From assembly GCA_005805045.1 (NCBI GenBank), contig SYNW01000114.1, positions 1 to 5,291 on the forward strand: a stretch of DNA of 5,291 bases, given 5' to 3'. Each line of letters begins with the position of its first letter. The stretch's first letter is position 1. Source of the DNA: Actinomycetota bacterium. GTDB taxonomy: Bacteria; Actinomycetota; Acidimicrobiia; Acidimicrobiales; Ilumatobacteraceae. A model generated the notes under the pieces. The model ran no database searches, was not told the DNA's origin, and saw only the letters and a list, made by a program, of their open reading frames with translations. The position numbers and the translations under genes were made by a program. Shown here piece after piece: positions 1 through 5,237 of the stretch.

Positions 1-405
1 GAGGGCATGCACATTCGCTTGGGTTGCCCGAAGGGCTATGGTGCGCAAGATAACGAGTTGAACCGAATTTCCAAACTGGGTGCAGCGTCGGTCGAGCAAC
101 ACTCGTCGGCCCGGATCGCCGCAATTGGCGCGCACGCGGTGCACACGGACGTGTTCGTTTCGATGGGTCAAGAAGCAGAAACTGCCAAGCGGATGATCGA
201 CTTTGCAAATTTTAGGGTTGACGCCAGCGTGATGGCTGTTGCTGATCACGCAGCAATTTTTATGCATTGTCTGCCCGCGCATCGTGAAGTTGAGGTGACT
301 GCCGAAGTCATTGACGGGGCACAAAGTCGGGTTGTCCTACAAGCACATAACAGAATGCATGCCGCCAGGGGCGTGCTCGCATATCTAATGGGGGTCACAA
401 TATGA
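1..405 (+). CDS. argF: Ornithine carbamoyltransferase, C-terminal part (5' end outside window)
   Basis: This is the last 134 residues of ornithine carbamoyltransferase, open at the left edge. The cytosolic enzyme joins ornithine and carbamoyl phosphate to make citrulline in arginine synthesis. The visible part is the ornithine-binding domain. It begins at the GMHIRLGCPKGY strand. The ornithine loop DVFVSMG (bases 148-168) supplies the conserved Asp and Ser-Met-Gly, with Phe where Trp is common. The catalytic loop HCLPAHR has its cysteine at 268-270. The C-terminal NRMH arginine motif is present, though the residue before Asn is His where Glu is usual. The true start lies upstream, so the Met at 7 is internal. 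The TGA stop (403-405) overlaps the argR start as ATGA, which implies translational coupling in an arg operon. argF rather than another carbamoyltransferase is supported by HCLP, the SMG loop and the neighbours. Confidence 0.96.
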   Translation, partial: EGMHIRLGCPKGYGAQDNELNRISKLGAASVEQHSSARIAAIGAHAVHTDVFVSMGQEAETAKRMIDFANFRVDASVMAVADHAAIFMHCLPAHREVEVTAEVIDGAQSRVVLQAHNRMHAARGVLAYLMGVTI

Positions 406-875
406 GTACAAAAGTCCAACGTCAACAGTTGATTGCCAAAATCGTGAGTTCGCAAACGGTGACGAGTCAACCAATGTTGCGTGAGTTGCTCAGAAAAAAA
501 GGCATCAAGGCGACGCAGGCAACCGTGTCACGCGATCTCGAAGACCTCGGCGCGGTAAAAGTGCGCACAACAAAGGGTGAGACGTCCTATGCGATACCCG
601 AGTTCGAGCCAGATCGACTTTCGCCGCCGGATCAACTGAAACGCGTCTTGGCCGAGTGGGTCGCAGATGTGCAGTTCAACGAACCAATAGTCATTGTGCG
701 CACGCCTCCAGGTTGTGCCCATGTTGTCGCATCTGCGTTAGATAGATCCAGACTGCAGGGTTTACTCGGCACGGTGGCTGGCGATGACACGATGATGTGC
801 GTGGCCAATTCAAAATACACGGCCAAGCGCCTCGCCAAAGATATCAAACAACTTGCGGGGCTCGCCAATGACTGA
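402..875 (+). CDS. argR: Arginine repressor ArgR
   Basis: This 157-residue protein has the usual ArgR length and two-domain plan. Residues 1 to about 70 form the winged helix-turn-helix DNA-binding domain, including the recognition segment QATVSRDLEDLGAVKVR (39-55) with the diagnostic Ser-Arg-Asp at 43-45. Residues from about 78 to 157 form the oligomerisation and arginine-binding core, with TPPGCAHVVASALD (101-114) and GTVAGDDT (123-130), whose two aspartates contact arginine in the family. ArgR hexamers bind ARG boxes and repress arginine genes when arginine is plentiful. The ATG start is well supported: a GGGGG Shine-Dalgarno sequence at 390-394 lies 7 bases upstream, and the start overlaps the argF stop by 4 bases. 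Its place inside the arg operon suggests it regulates its own transcript, but the operon promoter and operator are outside the window. Confidence 0.96.
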   Translation: MSTKVQRQQLIAKIVSSQTVTSQPMLRELLRKKGIKATQATVSRDLEDLGAVKVRTTKGETSYAIPEFEPDRLSPPDQLKRVLAEWVADVQFNEPIVIVRTPPGCAHVVASALDRSRLQGLLGTVAGDDTMMCVANSKYTAKRLAKDIKQLAGLAND

Positions 876-2283
876 TCAACCACTGTGGCATGGACGCTTT
901 GAGTCGAGTCCGTCTGAAGCGCTCCTGAAATTTACCGAGAGTTTGTCGTTTGACAAGCAGTTGTGGCGTGACGACATTGTCGGATCGATAGCCCATGTGC
1001 GAGGTCTGGTGCAGGCGAAGATTGTTTCAATTGCCGAGGGCGAAAAAATCATCTCAGCGCTGAATGCTGTCGCGACAGAAATGTCAAATGGCAAATTTGA
1101 ATTTGTTGCTAGTGACGAAGACATTCATACGGCGATTGAACGCCGAGTTACACAAATTGCGGGCGACAGTGGTGCCAAACTGCACACGGGTCGCAGCCGT
1201 AATGATCAAGTGGCAACGGCACTGAGACTGTGGTGTAAACGTGAACTCGCCCTAGTCGCAAAACTGTGCCTTGATTTGTGCGATGTGTTGGCAACGCGCG
1301 CCAACGAAGCCGGCTGGGGCACCGGATCGGTCTATCTGCCTGGCTACACACATTTGCAACGAGCCCAGCCAGTTTTGCTCGCGCATCATTTTGCGGCGCA
1401 CGCGTGGGCGATGTTGCGTGATGTGGATCGCTTGACCCAAACAATCGAGCGACTTGATGTTTCGCCGCTGGGTGCTGGTGCGCTCGCTGGTTCATCCTTG
1501 CCGCTTGATGCTGATTTTGTTGCGGAAGAACTCGGTTTCGCGCGACGATTCAACAATTCACTCGACGCAGTTTCTGATCGTGATTTTGTCGCCGAGGCAT
1601 TGTTCGACATTGCTTTGATCGGTGTGCATCTCTCGCGCCTTGGCGAAGAATGGGTTCTATGGACGACCCAAGAGTTTGGATTCGCAGTTCTTGACGACGC
1701 ATATTCGACGGGATCGTCGATGTTGCCTCAGAAAAAAAATGCCGACATCGCTGAACTCGCACGCGGCAAATCTGGTCGCCTGATCGGCAACTTGACCGGA
1801 CTGTTGGCGACGCTCAAGGCGTTGCCTCTTGCATACAATCGAGATTTGCAAGAAGACAAAGAGCCATTGTTCGATTCGGTAAACCAGGTTTCACTCGCGT
1901 TGCAGGCCCTCGCCGGCATGATCAAAACCGCGAAATTGAATTCAGAGGTGATGAAGTCGGGTGCCGATGCACAGTCGCTGGGTGCCACAGATCTTGCCGA
2001 GTGGCTCGTGGCTCAAGGCATGCCATTCAGGCAGGCGCACGCGCATGTGGGCGCACTCGTCAGCAAATCGATTCGCGAATCGGTGAGTCTCGCACAACTG
2101 GTCGAAGCCGATAGCAAACTTGGCAAACACGCCGCTGAACTTTTGCAACCAGGCGTCGGTGTTTCGCGACGCACGACCAAAGGCGGCAGTGGTCCGGTGC
2201 CTGGTCTCGTCCAAAGCGCAGAACTTGGCGCCGCGCTCACAGTTATGCACGCACGAATTGCGGCACTAAACAACTCGCGATAA
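868..2283 (+). CDS. argH: Argininosuccinate lyase
   Basis: This 471-residue cytosolic enzyme splits argininosuccinate into arginine and fumarate, the last step of arginine synthesis. It belongs to the fumarase/aspartase superfamily and acts as a homotetramer. Visible motifs are LWHGRF near the N-terminus, DEDIHTAIERR, TGRSRNDQV (107-115), GYTHLQRAQP (159-168) with the proposed catalytic-pair His162, SPLGAGALAG, and the signature loop GSSMLPQKKNADIAE (282-296), where Ser283 is the catalytic serine by family analogy. The C-terminal SRRTTKGGSGP segment is also typical. Length is normal and nothing essential is missing. The ATG at 868 was chosen because family members begin just before the LW-GRF motif and GCGGGG (855-860) lies 7 bases upstream; an in-frame TTG at 853 would add only five residues. 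The start overlaps the argR stop by 8 bases, so coupling is likely. argG is not adjacent. Confidence 0.97.
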   Translation: MTDQPLWHGRFESSPSEALLKFTESLSFDKQLWRDDIVGSIAHVRGLVQAKIVSIAEGEKIISALNAVATEMSNGKFEFVASDEDIHTAIERRVTQIAGDSGAKLHTGRSRNDQVATALRLWCKRELALVAKLCLDLCDVLATRANEAGWGTGSVYLPGYTHLQRAQPVLLAHHFAAHAWAMLRDVDRLTQTIERLDVSPLGAGALAGSSLPLDADFVAEELGFARRFNNSLDAVSDRDFVAEALFDIALIGVHLSRLGEEWVLWTTQEFGFAVLDDAYSTGSSMLPQKKNADIAELARGKSGRLIGNLTGLLATLKALPLAYNRDLQEDKEPLFDSVNQVSLALQALAGMIKTAKLNSEVMKSGADAQSLGATDLAEWLVAQGMPFRQAHAHVGALVSKSIRESVSLAQLVEADSKLGKHAAELLQPGVGVSRRTTKGGSGPVPGLVQSAELGAALTVMHARIAALNNSR

Positions 2284-2287
2284 CGCC

Positions 2288-2293
2288 TATTAT
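2288..2293 (+). promoter_or_regulatory. Candidate -10 element for a leaderless tyrS transcript
   Basis: TATTAT matches the TATAAT consensus at five of six positions and ends 6 bases before the GTG start of tyrS. Transcription would then begin at or next to the start codon, giving an mRNA without a 5' leader. This fits the absence of any purine-rich Shine-Dalgarno sequence between 2270 and 2299, whereas argR and argH both have G-runs 7 bases before their starts. No convincing -35 element is seen 16-19 bases upstream. That is tolerated in many actinobacterial promoters but weakens the call. A chance match in AT-rich intergenic DNA is possible. Confidence 0.4.
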
Positions 2294-2299
2294 TGCCGT

Positions 2300-3577
2300 G
2301 TGGCAGCGGCGCAGGATTTTGTCAAAGAGTTTGGTGCTCGCGGGTTGATTCACGACAGCACCGACCGCGCAGCGATCACGGCTCGTGCGGCGCAGTCTTC
2401 ATTGGGTGTCTATGTCGGCTTCGACCCGACTGCAGATTCGCTGCATATCGGTCATTTGCTTGGACAAATTACTTTGCGGCGTTTGCAACTTCTTGGTCAT
2501 CGCCCATTCACTTTGGCTGGGGGAGCAACTGGCATGGTCGGTGATCCATCGGGGCGCAGCGAAGAGCGCAATCTGCTTGACGCCGAGACTTTGCACCACA
2601 ACGTGCAGTGCATCAAGCGCCAACTCGAGCACATTCTTGATTTTGAGAAAGGTCCGACACAGGCGACATTGGTCGACAACGCCGATTGGACACGAAAAAT
2701 TACGATGCTCGACTTTCTTCGCGAGGTCGGCAAACACATCACGGTGAACCAAATGTTGGCCAAAGATTCCGTCAAGAGTCGCATCGCAGAGACCAATGGC
2801 TTGTCATACACAGAGTTCAGTTACATGCTGTTGCAAGCGAATGACTTTCGTCATTTGGCAGAGCATCACGATTGCGAAATGCAGATGGGCGGCTCAGATC
2901 AGTGGGGCAATATCACCGCGGGCATTGACCTGATTCGCAAGAAATTGGGTCGTTCGGCGTACGGTTTGACCTGGCCGCTCGTGACTCGCGCCGATGGCAC
3001 GAAATTCGGCAAAACGGCCGATGGTGCAGTTTGGCTGGATGCTCGCCGCACTTCGCCCTACCAGTTTCGGCAATATTTCGTGCAGATAGCCGATGCCGAT
3101 ATCGAGAAAATGTTGCTGCAGTTCTCGCTGCATCCAATCCAAGTAGTCAAAGAAATTGTTGACGAACAAAGACGCAGCCCAGAATCGCGCATCGGCCAAC
3201 GAAGTTTGGCGCGCGAACTGACCGCGCTGGTGCACGGCGAGCAGGCGGCCGAAGCCGCAGAGGAAGCAGCAGCAGTTCTGTTTGGTGCCAACCCAATGTC
3301 GGCTACTCCCGCCACTTTGCACCTGATTGCCAGCGAAGTTGCCGTCACCCAGATGGGCGCAGCCGCACTAGGTGATGCTGTCGCCGTTCTGGTTGAAACC
3401 AAAATTGCTTCGTCAAATAGCGAGGCACGACGACTTTTGACCCAGCGAAGCGTGCGTGCCAATGGTGAGCAAGTTGACGACCAGACTAATTTGTCGAAGA
3501 TTCCGTTGCTGCACAATCGCTGGATGTTGCTGCGCAAAGGCAAGACGAGTTACCACCTCGTTGACATCAAGGGTTAG
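2300..3577 (+). CDS. tyrS: Tyrosyl-tRNA synthetase
   Basis: This 425-residue class I aminoacyl-tRNA synthetase charges tRNA-Tyr with tyrosine in the cytosol. The Rossmann catalytic domain contains YVGFDPTADSLHIGH (38-52) with the HIGH signature at 49-52. It also has GDPSGRS (81-87), the tyrosine-binding segment FSYMLLQAND (173-182) with Tyr175, Gln179 and Asp182, GGSDQWGN (197-204), and the KMSKS-equivalent KFGKT (235-239). An alpha-helical anticodon region follows. An S4-type RNA-binding domain occupies roughly 365-425, including SEARRLLTQRSVRANGE. Length and motif order are normal for bacterial TyrS. GTG at 2300 is the best start, since the following residues align with the usual TyrS N-terminus and no in-frame ATG lies nearby. 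There is no Shine-Dalgarno sequence. It may be read through from argH 16 bases upstream, from its own leaderless promoter, or both. Confidence 0.97.
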   Translation: MAAAQDFVKEFGARGLIHDSTDRAAITARAAQSSLGVYVGFDPTADSLHIGHLLGQITLRRLQLLGHRPFTLAGGATGMVGDPSGRSEERNLLDAETLHHNVQCIKRQLEHILDFEKGPTQATLVDNADWTRKITMLDFLREVGKHITVNQMLAKDSVKSRIAETNGLSYTEFSYMLLQANDFRHLAEHHDCEMQMGGSDQWGNITAGIDLIRKKLGRSAYGLTWPLVTRADGTKFGKTADGAVWLDARRTSPYQFRQYFVQIADADIEKMLLQFSLHPIQVVKEIVDEQRRSPESRIGQRSLARELTALVHGEQAAEAAEEAAAVLFGANPMSATPATLHLIASEVAVTQMGAAALGDAVAVLVETKIASSNSEARRLLTQRSVRANGEQVDDQTNLSKIPLLHNRWMLLRKGKTSYHLVDIKG

Positions 3578-3603
3578 CGCGCGAGTCGACTGATTAACTA
3601 ACC
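3572..3603. terminator. Inverted repeat at the convergent tyrS/P450 junction (possible weak bidirectional terminator)
   Basis: GGTTAG (3572-3577) is complementary to CTAACC (3598-3603), with 20 bases between that include the 8-base palindrome AGTCGACT (3584-3591). The repeat spans both stop codons and the whole 16-base gap between the two convergent genes, the only place where a shared terminator could sit outside the coding regions. There is no T-tract on either strand and the outer stem is only 6 bp, so an intrinsic terminator is weakly supported. Termination by Rho, or by collision of converging polymerases, is equally possible. Confidence 0.22.
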
Positions 3604-4799
3604 GCCAGTTCAAATTTGCTGACGCCGCGAATCGTCAGACGATCACGCCATTCAGGTGTGCCGACAACTTCGATGTTTTCAAAAGTTTTGACGAGAGTGC
3701 CGACGGCAACCTCTGTCTCAAGTTTCGCCAGCGATGCACCAAGGCAATAGTGCACGCCTCCTGAAAAAGCCAGATGTCGGTTCGAGTTGTGGCGCGAGAA
3801 GTCGAGCGCGTGCGGGTTTTCAAAAACATTTCGGTCGTGATTGCCGGCGCCCAAACTTGCCAAAACCAGTGAGCCTTTTTTGACCTCGACATCTTCTTGA
3901 CCAACTCGATATTTGACATCAACCAATGGTGTGCGAATCGTATGTTGCACGGGGCCGTTGAATCGCAACAGTTCATCGACCATGTTCGACGTGCAGCCTG
4001 TCTCACGCATCAAAGCGAGCTGTTGTGGGTGGGTGAGCAAGGCATGCACGGAGTTGCCGATCAAATTCACCGTGGTTTCGTGACCGGCGATGTACAGCAA
4101 GATCACAAACGACATCAACTCGTCGTTGTCGAGTTTTTCGCCTTGTTCTTCGACGCTGATAAGTGACGAGAGCATGTCGTCGCCCAAATTTCTGCGGCGG
4201 TGACTGATGATTTCTTCGAGATACGGACGCATCATGTTGATCGCAATTTGTCCTTTTTTGAGATCTTCGACGCTGGTTGTTGGTTCAAGAGTCGCAGTGA
4301 TTGTTTGAGACCACTCGCGTAGTTCTTCGCCACGGTCCGTGGGCATTGCCAGCAAATCTGAGATCACCTGAAAGGGCACGGGAAAGGCCAATTCTTCGAC
4401 GAGTTCGAGTCGACCTGTTTTTCTGGCGCTAGCGAGAGAGTCATCGACAAGTTGTTGAATTCGGGGCCGAAGTTTTTCGATTGCGCTAGGAGTGAAAGAT
4501 TTTGAAACCAGGCGGCGCAGGCGAGTGTGATCTGGCGGGTCGAGATTCAAGATCGACTTGCTGCGTTCATTTTCGCGTTTGAATTCTCGTGTCGGCGACT
4601 CGGGTAAGTCGGCGTTGAGTTCGATGTCGCGACTGAAGTCGTTGTTGCGCAACGTATTGACGACATCGTCGTAGCGGGTTAACACGACGAAACCAAGTGG
4701 TGTGACGTGAACCGGTTCGACCTCGCGCAACTTGTCGTAAAATGGATGAGGATCTTTGCGGAATTCAGGGTCAAACGGATTGAACGAAACTTGGGTCAC
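3594..4799 (-). CDS. Cytochrome P450, soluble bacterial type, substrate unknown
   Basis: This is a complete 401-residue haem-thiolate monooxygenase with no signal peptide or membrane anchor, so it is probably cytosolic and fed electrons by a separate ferredoxin and reductase. It has the C-helix segment DPPDHTRLRRLVSKSFTP (87-104) and the I-helix oxygen-activation motif AGHETT (238-243) with the Glu241-Thr242 pair. The K-helix ELLR (276-279) carries the Glu and Arg of ExxR. The haem-binding loop FSGGVHYCLG (345-354) has Cys352 as the haem ligand. All key residues are present, so the enzyme should be active. The GTG start is supported by AAGGTG five bases upstream. The overall look is that of actinobacterial CYP107-like enzymes, but subfamily and substrate cannot be assigned by eye. 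No ferredoxin, reductase or biosynthetic gene is in view. It converges on tyrS and diverges from the putative rRNA promoter. Confidence 0.95.
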   Translation of the reverse strand: MTQVSFNPFDPEFRKDPHPFYDKLREVEPVHVTPLGFVVLTRYDDVVNTLRNNDFSRDIELNADLPESPTREFKRENERSKSILNLDPPDHTRLRRLVSKSFTPSAIEKLRPRIQQLVDDSLASARKTGRLELVEELAFPVPFQVISDLLAMPTDRGEELREWSQTITATLEPTTSVEDLKKGQIAINMMRPYLEEIISHRRRNLGDDMLSSLISVEEQGEKLDNDELMSFVILLYIAGHETTVNLIGNSVHALLTHPQQLALMRETGCTSNMVDELLRFNGPVQHTIRTPLVDVKYRVGQEDVEVKKGSLVLASLGAGNHDRNVFENPHALDFSRHNSNRHLAFSGGVHYCLGASLAKLETEVAVGTLVKTFENIEVVGTPEWRDRLTIRGVSKFELAVS

Positions 4800-4804
4800 A
4801 AAAA

Positions 4805-4810
4805 CACCTT
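4805..4810 (-). promoter_or_regulatory. Ribosome binding site of the P450 gene
   Basis: Read on the minus strand this is AAGGTG, followed by five T residues and then the GTG start at 4799-4797. The match and spacing support GTG as the true start of the P450. I found no convincing -35/-10 pair on the minus strand between 4811 and 4900; CATATT at 4848-4843 is a possible -10 without a matching -35. Confidence 0.6.
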
Positions 4811-4886
4811 AGTTTTGAACCAAACCCATACCTTTATTGATGAATATGCTCGGACGAAATGGGCTGAGGATCGCTTCGCAAAATAA

Positions 4887-4910
4887 CCTCTAATTGAGGC
4901 CTTTTTCTTT
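4887..4910 (+). terminator. Terminator-like short hairpin upstream of the rRNA-type promoter
   Basis: CCTC (4887-4890) pairs with GAGG (4896-4899) around the loop TAATT, followed by CC and an almost pure T run, TTTTTCTTT, to 4910. A 4-bp stem is short for an intrinsic terminator. The T-rich part could equally act as an upstream element for the promoter that follows. If it terminates, it would stop rightward transcription coming antisense through the P450 gene before the promoter at 4930. Confidence 0.25.
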
Positions 4911-4929
4911 GGTTTGTTTGGTCTAAAGG

Positions 4930-4959
4930 TTGATTAAACAGGGAATTGATGGCTAGTAT
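4930..4959 (+). promoter_or_regulatory. Strong sigma-70-type promoter, probably of an rRNA operon
   Basis: TTGATT (4930-4935) and TAGTAT (4954-4959) are near-consensus -35 and -10 hexamers with an 18-base spacer. The T-rich run at 4901-4920 lies just upstream, where an UP-like element would sit. After the -10 comes a GC-rich discriminator, GCTCCCCGC (4961-4969), the kind of start-site context linked to stringent, growth-rate control of stable RNA promoters. Transcription should start near 4966. The assignment to an rRNA operon rests on the structured, boxA-containing sequence that follows, since the rRNA gene itself is outside the window. Confidence 0.62.
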
Positions 4960-4966
4960 TGCTCCC

Positions 4967-5003
4967 CGCACTCTAAACAGGGTGCGCCACCAATTTACGG
5001 TGG
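4967..5003 (+). other. Two back-to-back hairpins at the 5' end of the leader
   Basis: Hairpin one pairs CGCACTC (4967-4973) with GGGTGCG (4980-4986), 7 bp with one G-U pair and loop TAAACA. Hairpin two begins at the very next base, CCACC (4987-4991) with GGTGG (4999-5003), loop AATTTAC. With no spacer the two stems could stack coaxially right behind the transcript's 5' end. Neither is followed by a T-tract, so they are not terminators. A competing pairing of CCCC (4964-4967) with GGGG (5002-5005) is possible. Confidence 0.5.
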
Positions 5004-5011
5004 GGTATTGC

Positions 5012-5030
5012 TGACAAGTTTTGCTTGTTG
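5012..5030 (+). other. boxB-like hairpin just ahead of boxA
   Basis: GACAAG (5013-5018) pairs with CTTGTT (5024-5029) around the 5-base loop TTTTG, with a possible T-G closing pair at 5012/5030. It sits 15 bases before the boxA-like motif. In E. coli rrn leaders a boxB hairpin precedes boxA in the same order, so an antitermination role is a reasonable inference; the sequence itself is not conserved enough to prove it. Confidence 0.42.
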
Positions 5031-5045
5031 AGTGCCCAAAGTAAA

Positions 5046-5059
5046 TGCTCCTTGAAAAC
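5046..5059 (+). promoter_or_regulatory. boxA-like rRNA antitermination motif
   Basis: TGCTCCTTGAAAAC closely resembles the boxA element of bacterial rRNA leaders (E. coli TGCTCTTTAACA, and the TGCTCTTTGAAAAC form common in Gram-positive bacteria), differing from the latter by one C for T. In the RNA, boxA binds NusB and ribosomal protein S10 and lets polymerase resist Rho termination through the long untranslated rRNA. Its place about 80 bases after the predicted start, behind a small hairpin, is the main reason to call this region an rRNA leader. Confidence 0.58.
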
Positions 5060-5097
5060 GGAAGAGAAGATTGAACGCCAGTGCGGTCAATAGACGT

Positions 5098-5124
5098 CGG
5101 CCCGCCCTTAGATGGGTTGGGTCG
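5098..5124 (+). other. GC-rich leader hairpin
   Basis: CGGCCCGCCC (5098-5107) pairs with GGGTTGGGTCG (5114-5124) around the loop TTAGAT, ten pairs with two G-U pairs and one bulged T. It is the most GC-rich stem in the leader. There is no T-tract after it, so it is read as a folding or processing element rather than a terminator. Confidence 0.45.
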
Positions 5125-5146
5125 CTATTTATTGTCCGTCAATTCC

Positions 5147-5186
5147 GATCGATTGTAAAGCGAGCTCTGCTCGTGGAACGTTGATC
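5147..5186 (+). other. Two-level leader stem
   Basis: An inner hairpin pairs CGAGC (5161-5165) with GCTCG (5169-5173) around TCT, with a G-U extension at 5160/5174. An outer helix can form between GATCGAT (5147-5153) and GTTGATC (5180-5186), including two G-U pairs. The inner stem is well supported by perfect complementarity; the outer one is more tentative. The AT-rich palindrome AATAATTATT follows at 5188-5197. Confidence 0.38.
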
Positions 5187-5201
5187 AAATAATTATTAAT
5201 A

Positions 5202-5235
5202 CCGGCAATATTTGATTCGGTTCAAATATTGTCGG
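5202..5235 (+). other. 14-bp near-perfect hairpin
   Basis: CCGGCAATATTTGA (5202-5215) pairs along its full length with TCAAATATTGTCGG (5222-5235), one G-U pair and no bulge, around the 6-base loop TTCGGT. It is the longest uninterrupted helix in the window. There is no T-tract behind it. In the pre-rRNA reading, a long regular helix like this could be an RNase III target or a stable structural stem. As DNA it could also extrude as a cruciform or bind a dimeric protein. Confidence 0.6.
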
Positions 5236-5237
5236 CA

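Noticed and set aside
853..867. TTG start giving argH five more residues
   Set aside because: The ATG at 868 has a G-rich ribosome binding site at a good distance and matches the usual ArgH N-terminus; the extension adds nothing recognisable.
2284..2299. T-box or other tRNA-sensing leader for tyrS
   Set aside because: Only 16 bases separate argH from tyrS, far too short, and no T-box sequence is present in the end of argH.
3897..4166. Plus-strand open frame of 89 codons inside the P450 gene
   Set aside because: It is antisense to conserved P450 sequence, including the I-helix region, and its translation resembles no known protein.
4836..4856. ARG box half-site (TGAATATGC) before the P450 gene
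   Set aside because: Only one weak half of the palindrome is present and the second half is missing; the flanking genes are not arginine genes.
4840..4893. 17-codon ATG reading frame upstream of the terminator-like hairpin, a possible leader peptide
   Set aside because: It has no ribosome binding site, no run of regulatory codons and no plausible target gene; its stop falling in the hairpin loop is probably chance.
5181..5211. Second rRNA promoter near TTGATC and the AT-rich palindrome
   Set aside because: No -10 hexamer lies at proper spacing, and the bases belong to better-supported stem structures.
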